Assembly (NCBI GenBank): GCA_944321175.1
Contig: CALUKI010000014.1
Location: forward strand, 1-34,012
DNA: 34,012 nucleotides
Source: an uncultured Alistipes sp.
Lineage (GTDB): Bacteria; Bacteroidota; Bacteroidia; Bacteroidales; Rikenellaceae
Reading direction: 5' to 3'
Made by a program: the position numbers and the translations under genes. A model generated the notes under the pieces. The model was not told where the DNA came from and did not search any database. It was given only the letters and a program-made list of their open reading frames with translations. The number at the start of each line of letters is the position of its first letter. Position 1 is the stretch's first letter. Below, piece by piece: positions 13,985-22,465 of this stretch.

Positions 13985-14030
13985 ATAAGACAGTCCGGCC
14001 ATGTTACGACACAGCCGGACTTTTTTCGTG
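13985..14030. terminator. hairpin terminator after the anti-sigma gene, bidirectional
   Basis: AGTCCGGC (13992-13999) pairs perfectly with GCCGGACT (14014-14021) around a 14-nt loop. On the plus strand six T follow at once (14021-14026). On the minus strand the tail is GTCTTATTTTAT. It lies 19 nt after the anti-sigma stop and would also end any read-through from the tRNA. Confidence 0.8.
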
Positions 14031-14039
14031 ATACGACGG

Positions 14040-15377
14040 TTAATAGGTCAGACGCACCCCCAACTGCAATGACAAATTTACGGGGGACTCCGTATGCGAT
14101 GTCCGCAGATCGGTTTCCGTCAGATAGTACGACACCCCCGGTTCGAAGTAGAGCGATATGCGGGACGTAAAATCGTACTGGGCACCGGCCACCGTCATCA
14201 ACGACCACTGCAACGCCTTCTCCGGCACCTGTGTGGATCCGAACTTCGCATAGAGGACTTTCTCGGCCATACCGCCGGCACCCATATAGAGTTTCCAATT
14301 GCTTCGCGCCAGAAAGTCCCAGTTGATACGCAGAGGGATCCCCAGCATATGAAGCGTCTGCGAAAAGGATTCATCCTCGACCGAGACCCGCACGTCGGAG
14401 CGCAACAATGAATAGACCAGCCCGCTCTCCAGAGAGAGCCCGTGTCCGATTCCCTTACGGACGGAAATACCGAAACTGAGCGGCTGTTTGTGACGATACA
14501 GGTAATCGTCATATCCGCGTTCGACACGCACAATGTGCTGCATGGAATTCAGCGAATAGTTGCCCTTGAAAGTCAACGGCGTAGCCCTGCCCGAGGTGGT
14601 GTGCCGTGCGGTAGGCAATCCCGCAGCGTACAACCCCACTGAAGTCGGACGCGGTGTTCGCGGAAGTTCGACCGGGCGCTCGCCGCTTCGGTCTTCGATG
14701 CGAGATGACGATGACGGCCGGCGGCTGTCCGACGCTGCAACCCGACGGGAGGGTTTCGGCTCCGAAGACTTCTTTGCGGCAGCCTCCTCCGGGCCGGCCG
14801 ATGGCTTTTGCGCATCCGATTCTTCCGGCCGGGATGCCGAAGGCGACGCGGCTTCCGAAGCCGCAACGTCCGCCTCCGATGCCGCAACGGGATTGGAGGT
14901 GTCCTGACGATTTGAATTCCCTGCATGTGAGGTGCCGCCCGGAATCGGATCGACGGCAGCCCGCGGGATCTGTTGCGCCACCGGTTCCGCGGGCACCGCA
15001 GAGGTCGATTCATGCAATGCCGCACGCACCTTCTCCGCCAATTGCGTATCGGGTGTTGCCGCAATCGCACCCGGTTCATGCAGAAGCTGGCCGTCCGCCG
15101 TCGCAGATTCTCCGGCTAAGAACGTTCGATTGCCGTCCACAACACCTTGATTTACGACAGTCTCACCTATTATTAATACGGCAATCGCCACGACGGCGGC
15201 TGCGGCAGCTATCTTTTTCCATACGGGGCTGAACACGCGACGCCGACGGTCGGATCGGATCAGAGCGCGTTCAAGCGTCTCCCAACCGCCCGGCGGCAAC
15301 GGCTCCTCGGTGCGCCGCAGCGTTTTCCGAAGCTCCGCAATCCATGCCTCATCCCGTTCCTTCATATTCTTGTTCAT
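14040..15377 (-). CDS. anti-sigma-like membrane protein with C-terminal beta-barrel-like domain
   Basis: The 445-residue protein begins with a short cytoplasmic region (1-53) containing PLPPGGWETLERAL, a motif found at the start of Bacteroidota proteins encoded next to ECF sigma factors. One membrane helix follows (about 55-71). Residues 85-265 are a Ala/Ser/Pro/Glu-rich low-complexity linker long enough to cross much of the periplasm. From about 275 to the end, alternating strands such as FGISVRKGIGHGLSLESGLVYSLL and GAQYDFTSRISLYFEPGVSYY, ending LQLGVRLTY, resemble an outer-membrane-protein beta-barrel domain. Its start overlaps the sigma gene's stop as ATGA, so the two are made together. 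I infer it holds the sigma factor at the membrane; no zinc-binding anti-sigma motif or FecR domain is present. No N-terminal signal peptide precedes the helix. Confidence 0.75.
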   Translation of the reverse strand: MNKNMKERDEAWIAELRKTLRRTEEPLPPGGWETLERALIRSDRRRRVFSPVWKKIAAAAAVVAIAVLIIGETVVNQGVVDGNRTFLAGESATADGQLLHEPGAIAATPDTQLAEKVRAALHESTSAVPAEPVAQQIPRAAVDPIPGGTSHAGNSNRQDTSNPVAASEADVAASEAASPSASRPEESDAQKPSAGPEEAAAKKSSEPKPSRRVAASDSRRPSSSSRIEDRSGERPVELPRTPRPTSVGLYAAGLPTARHTTSGRATPLTFKGNYSLNSMQHIVRVERGYDDYLYRHKQPLSFGISVRKGIGHGLSLESGLVYSLLRSDVRVSVEDESFSQTLHMLGIPLRINWDFLARSNWKLYMGAGGMAEKVLYAKFGSTQVPEKALQWSLMTVAGAQYDFTSRISLYFEPGVSYYLTETDLRTSHTESPVNLSLQLGVRLTY

Positions 15378-15925
15378 TCGTTTTTCAAATACTCCTTGAT
15401 CCGGCGGGCGAGCAATGCTTTGGCACGGAACAATTGCGATGACGATGTTTTCTCACTGATACCCAACAGGCCGGCAATCTCCTTGTGCGGAAGTTCCTCA
15501 ATACAGAACAGATTGAAAATCGTCCGGTAGCCATCGGGCAGTCCGGCAATCATACGTTGGAGAACATCATACGGAACTTGTGCAACCTCCTCCGTCGTCG
15601 GCTCTTCATAGCGTTCAGGCAGCCGGTCAACCGTTACCGGATAGTGCAGCCTCCGCTTGTGCCGCAAGGCTTCGAGCGAAACATTCACCGCAATACGCTC
15701 CATCCAGGCCCGCAACGACCCTTCGCCTCGCCATGTAAACCGGTCCATTGCACCGAATATCTTCAGGAAACAGTCGTGCAACAAGTCTTCCGCACTCGCC
15801 CGATCCCCCGCATAACGCATGCAAATCCCCATCAGACGGCCTCCGTAACGAATATACAACTCGCGGCGGGCTTCATTGTCTCCGGTCTTGCATCGCTCGG
15901 CGAGTATCCGTTCTTCCATGCTCAT
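15374..15925 (-). CDS. ECF-type RNA polymerase sigma factor (sigma-70 family)
   Basis: The 183-residue protein has sigma region 2 at about 10-75 (LYIRYGGRLMGICMRYAGDRASAEDLLHDCFLKIF and FRGEGSLRAWMERIAVN-like FTWRGEGSLRAWMERIAVN), a short variable linker (PERYEEPTTEEV), and region 4 at about 122-178 (LPDGYRTIFNLFCIEELPHKEIAGLLGISEKTSSSQLFRAKALL) with the helix-turn-helix that reads the -35 element. It lacks regions 1 and 3, as ECF factors do. The ATG at 15925 is used; one at 15919 is possible. It is coupled by ATGA to the anti-sigma-like gene. The 143-bp spacer towards the divergent NigD-like gene has only a poor TATTTTCC box, so the operon may use its own sigma factor. Confidence 0.94.
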   Translation of the reverse strand: MSMEERILAERCKTGDNEARRELYIRYGGRLMGICMRYAGDRASAEDLLHDCFLKIFGAMDRFTWRGEGSLRAWMERIAVNVSLEALRHKRRLHYPVTVDRLPERYEEPTTEEVAQVPYDVLQRMIAGLPDGYRTIFNLFCIEELPHKEIAGLLGISEKTSSSQLFRAKALLARRIKEYLKNE

Positions 15926-16068
15926 CGTCGTACATATATATAATGATGCGGGCGGGAAAATACTGCATCTACTAAAAAAATTTATTTTTTTTCTCCTCTC
16001 CGCGCAGTATTTCGCTCTTCGTTTCGTTTATAGGGTGGAACAAATGTAGAATAAAATCCATAAAAACC

Positions 16069-16791
16069 ATGAAAAGCTTCAAACTATTTTTCCTTGTACT
16101 GCTGGCAGCACTTCCGGTACTCCAATCGTGCAACGACTCGGACACGGAAGGCGCCGACAGTGTGGCTCTCGTAACGATCAACAATCCCGGCGGACTCGCA
16201 GGCACCTTCCATTTTACGGCCGACAACGGGCAAACGCTCTACCCTTCGGAGATGACCGACGTATTTTTCGGATACAATCCCGATGACGGACAGCGTGCGT
16301 TGATCTACTATTCGCTGCTCGATACGAAAAAAGAGGGATACGACTACAACATCAAGCTGTACGCTCTTCAGGCAATCCTGACCAAAGAGGTGGAGCCGAT
16401 GGATCCGAACGATCCGGCGGACGTTGAAAAATTCGGGGAGGATCCGATCGAAGTGGCAAAAATAAACAATGTCTACGACTGCCTGATCAGCGGCGGATAC
16501 CTGACTCTGACCTACAATATCTACGCAACGCTTCAGGGCGAAACCCACAAGATCAGTCTGGTGCGCAACACGCACGATACCGATACGGAGGAGCCCGAAT
16601 ACACGATGCTTGAACTGCGTCACAAAGCCGAGGCAAGCATTGAAGATGCGGGCAAACGTTCGGGAGTCGCCTCGTTCAAGCTGGGAGAATACGATCCGGC
16701 CGTAACGAACAAGAAAGGTATTCTTCTTCGGGTCAAGCACCTCGACGAAAGCGAAACGGAGGAATACATCAAAATAAATTACGAGAAATAA
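16069..16791 (+). CDS. NigD-like lipoprotein
   Basis: The 240-residue protein starts with a lipoprotein signal peptide (MKSFKLFFLVLLAALPV) and lipobox LQSC with Cys21. The body has the NigD layout: an N-terminal strand-rich part with VALVTINN and the conserved FFGYNPDDGQRALIYYSLL, NNVYDCLISGGYLTLTYNIYA in the middle, and the C-terminal LELRHKAEAS...VASFKL. NigD family members are Bacteroidota envelope lipoproteins of unknown biochemical role, first named from a bacteriocin-immunity locus. It is divergent from the ECF sigma factor, so a link to that regulon is possible but not shown. A strong terminator follows 20 nt after its stop. Confidence 0.9.
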   Translation: MKSFKLFFLVLLAALPVLQSCNDSDTEGADSVALVTINNPGGLAGTFHFTADNGQTLYPSEMTDVFFGYNPDDGQRALIYYSLLDTKKEGYDYNIKLYALQAILTKEVEPMDPNDPADVEKFGEDPIEVAKINNVYDCLISGGYLTLTYNIYATLQGETHKISLVRNTHDTDTEEPEYTMLELRHKAEASIEDAGKRSGVASFKLGEYDPAVTNKKGILLRVKHLDESETEEYIKINYEK

Positions 16792-16810
16792 GCCCTTCCG
16801 ACGCGAACCT

Positions 16811-16839
16811 GATCCCGCCCTTTTGCGGCGGGATTTTTC
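16811..16839 (+). terminator. hairpin terminator of the NigD-like gene
   Basis: ATCCCGCC (16812-16819) pairs perfectly with GGCGGGAT (16827-16834) around loop CTTTTGC, followed by five T (16834-16838). It is a textbook intrinsic terminator 20 nt after the stop codon. Confidence 0.9.
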
Positions 16840-17029
16840 ATGCCATACATCCGGGCGTCCCGCGGCGTTTCCGGCACCGGACAGCACCATTCCGACAGCA
16901 CGGCTTCGGATTGCAGGCAAAGGGGAAAGGCGGCCGAGACGTTCTGTCGGGCAAACGGGGCCTTCGGCCGCCGGTGCGCCATGATAAAGGTTTTTCGAGG
17001 CAAATGGACGCAAATCTCCGAAAAAAACG

Positions 17030-17037
17030 TATCTTTG
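17030..17037 (+). promoter_or_regulatory. ruvB -7 promoter box
   Basis: TATCTTTG matches TAnnTTTG fully and ends seven bases before the ruvB ATG at 17045. The transcript would have a leader of only about one to four nucleotides. No clear -33 TTTG is visible. Confidence 0.7.
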
Positions 17038-17044
17038 TGACACG

Positions 17045-18049
17045 ATGTCCGTCATTCGAAACATAGAAAGCGATCTCGAATTCGAAAACAAGATCCGCCC
17101 GCAGGAACTGGAGAGTTTTTCCGGTCAGGAAAAGATTGTCGAGAACCTGCGTATTTTCATCAAGGCGGCGCTCATGCGCGGCGACTCGCTCGACCATGTG
17201 CTTCTGCACGGCCCTCCCGGACTTGGGAAAACGACCCTTGCCAATATCATCGCCAACGAAATGCACGCACAACTGCGCGTCACATCGGGGCCCGTACTCG
17301 ACAAGCCGGGCGATCTGGCGGGGCTGCTCACCAACCTCAATCCGGGCGACGTGCTCTTCATCGATGAAATCCATCGGCTGAGCCCCATCGTCGAGGAGTA
17401 CCTCTATTCGGCAATGGAGGATTACAAGATCGACATCGTACTGGACAAAGGGCCCTCGGCCCGCTCGATCCAGATCGAGCTGGCCCCCTTTACCTTGATC
17501 GGCGCCACGACACGCAGCGGATTGCTGACTTCACCGCTGCGGGCCCGTTTCGGCATCCAGTGCCACCTGGAATACTACGATGCACAGGTATTGTCGGGTA
17601 TCGTAAAACGTTCGGCACGGATTCTCGACGTGCCGATCGACGACGAGGCGGCGTTGGAGATTGCACGGCGTTCACGCGGCACCCCCCGTATCGTCAATGC
17701 GCTGTTGCGCCGTGTGCGGGATTTTGCAATGGTCAAGGGAGAAGGGCACATCAATCTTGCCATTACACGCATCGCACTCAAAGCGCTCAATATCGATTCC
17801 CGCGGACTCGATCAGATGGACAACCGGATTCTGCAAACGATCATCGGCAAATTCAACGGCGGGCCCGTAGGGTTGAACACCATCGCAACGGCTGTCGGAG
17901 AGGATGCCGGCACGATCGAAGAAGTCTATGAACCGTTTTTGATCATGGAGGGTTTCCTGAAGCGCACGCCTCGCGGCCGCGAGGCGACGGAAGCAGCCTT
18001 CCGGCATCTGGGACTTACCCCACCCACGATCGGCGACACGCTTTTCTAA
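17045..18049 (+). CDS. ruvB: Holliday junction branch migration ATPase RuvB
   Basis: RuvB is the hexameric motor that, with RuvA, drives branch migration of Holliday junctions in recombination repair. The 334 residues match the family. It shows [12 protein letters not shown], Walker A GPPGLGKT (56-63), Walker B LFIDEIH (104-110), sensor 1 GATTR (153-157), SPLRARFG with the arginine finger (about 163-170), sensor 2 [18 protein letters not shown], and the winged-helix C-terminus ending FRHLGLTPP. The ATG at 17045 is fixed by the conserved N-terminus and the promoter box 7 nt upstream. It is a single-gene unit; ruvA and ruvC are not adjacent. A strong terminator follows. Confidence 0.98.
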   Translation: MSVIRNIESDLEFENKIRPQELESFSGQEKIVENLRIFIKAALMRGDSLDHVLLHGPPGLGKTTLANIIANEMHAQLRVTSGPVLDKPGDLAGLLTNLNPGDVLFIDEIHRLSPIVEEYLYSAMEDYKIDIVLDKGPSARSIQIELAPFTLIGATTRSGLLTSPLRARFGIQCHLEYYDAQVLSGIVKRSARILDVPIDDEAALEIARRSRGTPRIVNALLRRVRDFAMVKGEGHINLAITRIALKALNIDSRGLDQMDNRILQTIIGKFNGGPVGLNTIATAVGEDAGTIEEVYEPFLIMEGFLKRTPRGREATEAAFRHLGLTPPTIGDTLF

Positions 18050-18120
18050 AGCGCGGAATCATAAAAAACCGCAAGGCCGGCCACCGTCTCCTCTTATCGC
18101 TGCATATTCTTCGAACAAAT

Positions 18121-18163
18121 TGATTCCGAACCCGTTTTGTACGGCGTTCGGAATATTTTTTTT
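18121..18163 (+). terminator. ruvB terminator
   Basis: ATTCCGAAC (18123-18131) pairs with GTTCGGAAT (18146-18154). Inside, CCGT and ACGG extend the stem with one bulged base. A and eight T follow (18156-18163). It lies about 75 nt after the ruvB stop. Confidence 0.9.
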
Positions 18164-18295
18164 CGGCACCCGCACACGCGATTCACAAAATTTCACCCTT
18201 CGAAAGTTAATTCTTAAGATATTTATGTAATAATTTAATTTTTTTAACTATCTTGCAAGGCGTTAATGAATCGGCAAAGAATAAAAAACAGCGTT

Positions 18296-19543
18296 ATGGA
18301 GAAGAAAGAGTTGGAAAAAGAGGCGCTGGCCTACCATTCGGATGGACGGCCGGGGAAAATCGAAATACGGGCCATCAAGCCCGATGCGACGCAGCACGAT
18401 CTCTCACTTGCCTATACACCGGGAGTTGCGGGGCCCTGTCTGGAGATTGCCGGAAATCCCGATGACGCATATGCCTACACGATAAAGGGAAATCTCGTAG
18501 CGGTAATTACCAACGGTACGGCCGTCTTGGGACTCGGAGATATCGGGCCTTTGGCCGCCAAACCTGTCATGGAAGGCAAATGCATGTTGTTCAAGCACTT
18601 CGGAGGGATAGACGCTTTTGACATCGAGGTCGATGCACAAAATACCGACGAATTTGTCTCGGCGGTACGCGCCATCGCACCGACATTCGGAGGGATCAAT
18701 CTGGAAGACATCAAGGCCCCGGAGTGTTTTGAAATCGAGCGCCGCCTTGTCGAAGCTCTGGAGATACCGGTCATGCACGACGATCAGCACGGCACGGCAA
18801 TCATTGCATCGGCAGCCCTGCTCAATGCACTTCATTTGAGCGGGAAGCGGATTGAGGAGGTACATATCGTAGTCAATGGAGCCGGCGCGGCAGCCATCGC
18901 CTGTGCAAGGATGTTCGTTTCGCTGGGAGCCGACCGCGCGAAGATCACGATGTGCGACAGCCGTGGCGTAGTGACATCGCGGCGCAACGACCTCAACGAT
19001 CTTAAACGCGAATTCGCTACGGATCGCCCCATTGCGACCCTGCGTGAAGCCATCGTCGGTGCGGATGTCTTCCTGGGTGTTTCAAAAGCCGGCGTGCTCG
19101 ACGGCGAAATGGTCCGTTCGATGGCCGGACAGCCGTTGGTCATGGCGTTGGCCAATCCGCAGCCGGAAATAGCATACGAGGAGGCAAAGGCCGCACGCGC
19201 CGATGTGATCGTCGCCACAGGCCGCACCGACTATCCCAACCAGGTAAACAATGTTTTGGGCTTCCCCTATATCTTTCGCGGAGCTCTCGATGTACATGCC
19301 CGCAAGATCAACGAGGAGATGAAACTCGCTGCGGCACGCGCATTGGCCGAACTGGCTCGCGAAGAGGTCCCCGACGAAGTTGCAAAGGCATACGGCATGG
19401 AGCATCTGGCATTCGGGCCAGACTATCTGATACCCAAGCTGACGGATCCCCGATTGAGGAGAAGGGTTTCCCGTGCGGTGGCCGAGGCCGCCATTGCATC
19501 GGGCGTTGCCCGATGTCCGCTTCCGGAAACATACCGATCATGA
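18296..19543 (+). CDS. malic enzyme (malate dehydrogenase, oxaloacetate-decarboxylating)
   Basis: The enzyme oxidatively decarboxylates malate to pyruvate and CO2 with NAD+ or NADP+. I use the ATG at 18296 (415 residues) because bacterial malic enzymes begin just before ALAYHSxGRPGKIE; an ATG at 18266 would add ten residues. Catalytic Tyr40 lies in LAYTPGV and Lys95 in VMEGKC. Metal ligands lie in [14 protein letters not shown] (from 136) and MHDDQHGT (160-167). The dinucleotide fold starts at [10 protein letters not shown] (191-200). The length matches the short single-domain type; the C-terminal phosphotransacetylase-like domain of the large MaeB enzymes is absent. Cofactor preference is not determined. 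A TATCTTGC at 18249-18256 is a poor -7 candidate. Confidence 0.93.
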   Translation: MEKKELEKEALAYHSDGRPGKIEIRAIKPDATQHDLSLAYTPGVAGPCLEIAGNPDDAYAYTIKGNLVAVITNGTAVLGLGDIGPLAAKPVMEGKCMLFKHFGGIDAFDIEVDAQNTDEFVSAVRAIAPTFGGINLEDIKAPECFEIERRLVEALEIPVMHDDQHGTAIIASAALLNALHLSGKRIEEVHIVVNGAGAAAIACARMFVSLGADRAKITMCDSRGVVTSRRNDLNDLKREFATDRPIATLREAIVGADVFLGVSKAGVLDGEMVRSMAGQPLVMALANPQPEIAYEEAKAARADVIVATGRTDYPNQVNNVLGFPYIFRGALDVHARKINEEMKLAAARALAELAREEVPDEVAKAYGMEHLAFGPDYLIPKLTDPRLRRRVSRAVAEAAIASGVARCPLPETYRS

Positions 19544-19550
19544 CGGAATA

Positions 19551-19583
19551 AAATACAGAGGCCGGTTGCCGGCCTCTGTATTT
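19551..19583. terminator. perfect 15-bp hairpin terminator between the convergent malic enzyme and lepB
   Basis: AAATACAGAGGCCGG (19551-19565) pairs without mismatch with CCGGCCTCTGTATTT (19569-19583) around the 3-nt loop TTG. It begins 7 nt after the malic enzyme stop and lies 135 nt after the lepB stop. The symmetry lets it work in both directions, although T-runs are short (ATTT on each side). Confidence 0.85.
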
Positions 19584-19718
19584 ACCCGCCAGATTCGGAT
19601 ATATAATCTGCCGGCTCCCTTATCATCGGCCGCCGTTGGCAATGATGCCAACAACGGAACGGCGCCATCTCTCCGTTCATACGGTCCGGCAGTCCCCGCC
19701 GCAACAGCTCCGCACGGG

Positions 19719-20585
19719 TCATTCAACCCGTTTCCACCATCGTTCCGGACGTCGCCTGCCGGTATATGGGTCTTCCGAACAGGAGATGCGACGCACAACA
19801 CCTATGATAAACTCTTCGGGCACAAAGCCCAGATAACGGCAGTCATTCGAATCGGAAACGTTGTCGCCACAGAAGAAATAGTAGTTGTTCCGAAATAGAT
19901 AGGTATCTGCTGCGCGCTCACCGATCCGCACACGCCCCTCCCTGCAGGTCAACTTGTCGCCCGTCTCATATTCAATGACCTGACGATAGAGTTTCCAGTT
20001 GATAGAATCCAAAGCGATGCACACCCCGGCCTGCGGGACATACAACGGCCCCAGATTGCGAATCGTCCAGCCGTAATGACGATCATCGAAGGGAAATGCA
20101 CGCAGCACCCTGCGCGGAATCAGTGAGTCGGGCGTATCGGACAGGAGCCGCTGCCGCAATGAATCGCCGATTATGCCATCGTAATGGTTGTTGTAGAAAA
20201 AGCCGTCCCGCACAGATATGCTGTCACCCGGCGTACCGATGCAGCGTTTGGTATAAACATAATTGATCCGGAATTCGATCCGATTGTGATCATAGCCGCG
20301 CGGGGCATTGAAGACCACGACATCGTTTACCTGCACCGAGCCTGTTCCGGGCATACGGAACGAGCGGAGCGGAACACCCTCGGCGAATTCGAATTTTTTG
20401 TAGATGCGGGCACCGAAGACCAGTTTATTGGCCAGGATCCTGTCCCCTGCAATCAGGGTCGGAGACATCGAATCGGACGGGACAATGAATTGATCGCAAA
20501 CAAAGATCCGCAACAACAACCATCCGGCATACACCAGGCAGCAGCCTCCGGCCACCCGGATCAAAAGTTCGATAATGCGTCGCAT
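19719..20585 (-). CDS. lepB: signal peptidase I (S26 family), 288 residues
   Basis: Type I signal peptidases cut signal peptides off exported proteins at the outer face of the inner membrane. One membrane anchor spans about 8-28. The Ser nucleophile is Ser39 in VPSDSMSPTL, the general-base Lys is Lys113 in TKRCIGTPGD, and the conserved late box is GDNVSDSNDCRYLG (240-253), with Cys where many have Ser. All catalytic residues are intact. It overlaps the end of the O-antigen-ligase-like gene by 25 nt, so it is translated from the same message as the efflux cluster. That suggests a dedicated enzyme for a product of this cluster, but a general role is possible. A bidirectional terminator follows. 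Confidence 0.94.
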   Translation of the reverse strand: MRRIIELLIRVAGGCCLVYAGWLLLRIFVCDQFIVPSDSMSPTLIAGDRILANKLVFGARIYKKFEFAEGVPLRSFRMPGTGSVQVNDVVVFNAPRGYDHNRIEFRINYVYTKRCIGTPGDSISVRDGFFYNNHYDGIIGDSLRQRLLSDTPDSLIPRRVLRAFPFDDRHYGWTIRNLGPLYVPQAGVCIALDSINWKLYRQVIEYETGDKLTCREGRVRIGERAADTYLFRNNYYFFCGDNVSDSNDCRYLGFVPEEFIIGVVRRISCSEDPYTGRRRPERWWKRVE

Positions 20586-22465
20586 TGTTCCCTGTTTTTA
20601 TCATCCGGAACACCGTCGTGCCGGAGCAAGGTTCGTAATTTTTTGCTCATCCGGCGGGTCTGCACCGACTCGACCTTCGGAGGTCGCGACAATGCCTTGC
20701 GGGCTACAGCGCAGGCGTCCGCAGGCCGTGCCGTATGTGCATACAGCTGTGCCAAGAGGTAGAGCGGATAAATCCGGTTGGGGACCATCCAATGCGCCCG
20801 CAGATAGGCCCGTTCGGCTCCTGCATCATCGCCGAGCGTTTCGCAATTCTTGCCAATGATATTCCAGAACATCGGATCGCTGCTCAGACGGGCGCCAAGA
20901 CAGAGTATTTCATTGCTGCGACGACTGTCACCCTCTTTGTGCAAGGCATAGCCGTAATCGTACAGGAAACGGAAGTCCTCTTTCATGACGGGCATCAATG
21001 CAGCTCCATCCTCGGCCAGATAGTCATATCGCTCGGACTGCATCCAGATACGGGTATCGCTCCACTGCCGCCGGGCCTCGATCCGTGCCGAACAACGGTT
21101 GCAGGCATCGGGCAGCAAAAGCGCCCCGCAGAGAACCGCCATTGACACGACAACGTAACCCTGCCAGCAGACTCCACGCTTTGTACGCCCCATTCGGACG
21201 CTTACCGCCCCCGCAAGCAGAACAACGAAAAGAATCCGCAGCGGCAGCACACTCCAAGGATAGGAGAAACAGGCAAACACCGCAGCGGCAAACAGAGCAT
21301 ACCCGTAGGGAGACGATCTGCGTATGGCTGAGACAATGGCCGTCGTCACCATCAGCAAGAATCCTGCGAAACCCGGCAAACCGGTCTCGGCTCCGAATTG
21401 CAGGAATTCGTTGAACCCGGACTCAGGACATCCGGCCACATGAATCTCCGCATCGGAACGGCCTCCTGCGGCAAAATAAGCCGCCTGTTCCTCGCCATAC
21501 GCTCCGGCAAAAGCACCGAGACCGACACCGTAAAGCGGATGGTGCAGCATAATGCGCGTGTCGATCTTCCACATCAGAAGCCGGCCGTCCGCCGAATCCT
21601 GCTTCATAAAATAAGCCCCCGCAACAACTCCGGCAACCAGTAGAAGCAGGGCGACAGAGACCGCCGACGATCGAAGCGGATGTTCCGCAAAGGATCGTCC
21701 CGCACGCCGCAACCATCCGGATCGGCACAGGCAAAAGGTCAGGCACCCCACCGCGACCGCAGCCAGTGCTGCGCGGCTCATCGTAGCGGGAAGGATCACG
21801 GAGATGGATAAAATCGCGCACCACGCCGCAACATACGGCACGACGCCCCACAGCCAGACGCCGGGCCGACAAGAGCGGATGTTCCGCCGCGACCGGAACA
21901 CACGGCATACCAACGGGTGCCGGCGAACGGCACAGGCAACGGCCCCGACAAAAACGGGGGCAAGAAACCCTGCATAGGGGCCGGGGTTGAAAAAGGTTCC
22001 CGTCACACGGAACAGGCCGTGGTTGGAACAGGTCAGGCCGTATGCCTGCCGAATACCGACCCACGCCTCGTATGTTCCCAGCAGGAAAAGAAGCGTCATC
22101 AACAACAGGGCGGAACGACGGTGCGCCGACCAGAAGATGCGCAGTGCAGCATAGAGGAATACGGCCTGCAGCACTTCATCGTAGCGGACTGACGTCCCCG
22201 ACCCGACACTCCGGAGCACAACAAGCCACAACAAAAGCAATGCGCCACAGAGATCCGTTGCATTGAACCGGACAACGGGGCCAAGTGCCATGTGGGAGAC
22301 AAAGGCCAAAACAAGCAACAGACACGTTGCCCGCAATGTCATGAGCGTGTTCTCCTGCACCTCCTGTACCGGAACATCCAAAGCCGAAACGAAAAGTCCT
22401 CCGCACAGTACGACGAACAATATGGATACCGCTGTCCGAAACATCGTATGAGACCGATTTTTCAT
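20561..22465 (-). CDS. O-antigen ligase-fold (Wzy_C) membrane protein with C-terminal TPR repeats
   Basis: The 634-residue protein has about ten to twelve membrane helices up to residue 450 and a soluble C-terminus. Wzy_C hallmarks are TGTFFNPGPYAGFLAP (155-170), SRAALAAVAVG (230-240), the loop GRLLMWKIDTRIMLHHPLYGVGLGAF (294-319) and NEFLQFGAETGLPGF (352-366). Many ligases have His before NE(F/Y)L; here Phe351 is found. The C-terminal part (about 505-600) contains TPR-like helix pairs such as DYGYALHKEGDSRRSNEIL and AERAYLRAHWMVP. Family members join or polymerise lipid-linked glycans on the periplasmic side, or glycosylate proteins. The gene is coupled to the second RND permease by ATGA and to lepB by a 25-nt overlap. 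The exact reaction is unknown. Confidence 0.82.
   Translation of the reverse strand: MKNRSHTMFRTAVSILFVVLCGGLFVSALDVPVQEVQENTLMTLRATCLLLVLAFVSHMALGPVVRFNATDLCGALLLLWLVVLRSVGSGTSVRYDEVLQAVFLYAALRIFWSAHRRSALLLMTLLFLLGTYEAWVGIRQAYGLTCSNHGLFRVTGTFFNPGPYAGFLAPVFVGAVACAVRRHPLVCRVFRSRRNIRSCRPGVWLWGVVPYVAAWCAILSISVILPATMSRAALAAVAVGCLTFCLCRSGWLRRAGRSFAEHPLRSSAVSVALLLLVAGVVAGAYFMKQDSADGRLLMWKIDTRIMLHHPLYGVGLGAFAGAYGEEQAAYFAAGGRSDAEIHVAGCPESGFNEFLQFGAETGLPGFAGFLLMVTTAIVSAIRRSSPYGYALFAAAVFACFSYPWSVLPLRILFVVLLAGAVSVRMGRTKRGVCWQGYVVVSMAVLCGALLLPDACNRCSARIEARRQWSDTRIWMQSERYDYLAEDGAALMPVMKEDFRFLYDYGYALHKEGDSRRSNEILCLGARLSSDPMFWNIIGKNCETLGDDAGAERAYLRAHWMVPNRIYPLYLLAQLYAHTARPADACAVARKALSRPPKVESVQTRRMSKKLRTLLRHDGVPDDKNREQCDALSNF

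Noticed and set aside
13702..14039. tRNA-Arg as an attachment site for an integrated element
   Set aside because: No integrase gene and no second copy of the tRNA 3' end is present; the genes on both sides look like core genome.
14560..14907. A Ser/Ala/Asp-rich plus-strand frame
   Set aside because: It is the antisense of the low-complexity linker in the anti-sigma-like protein.
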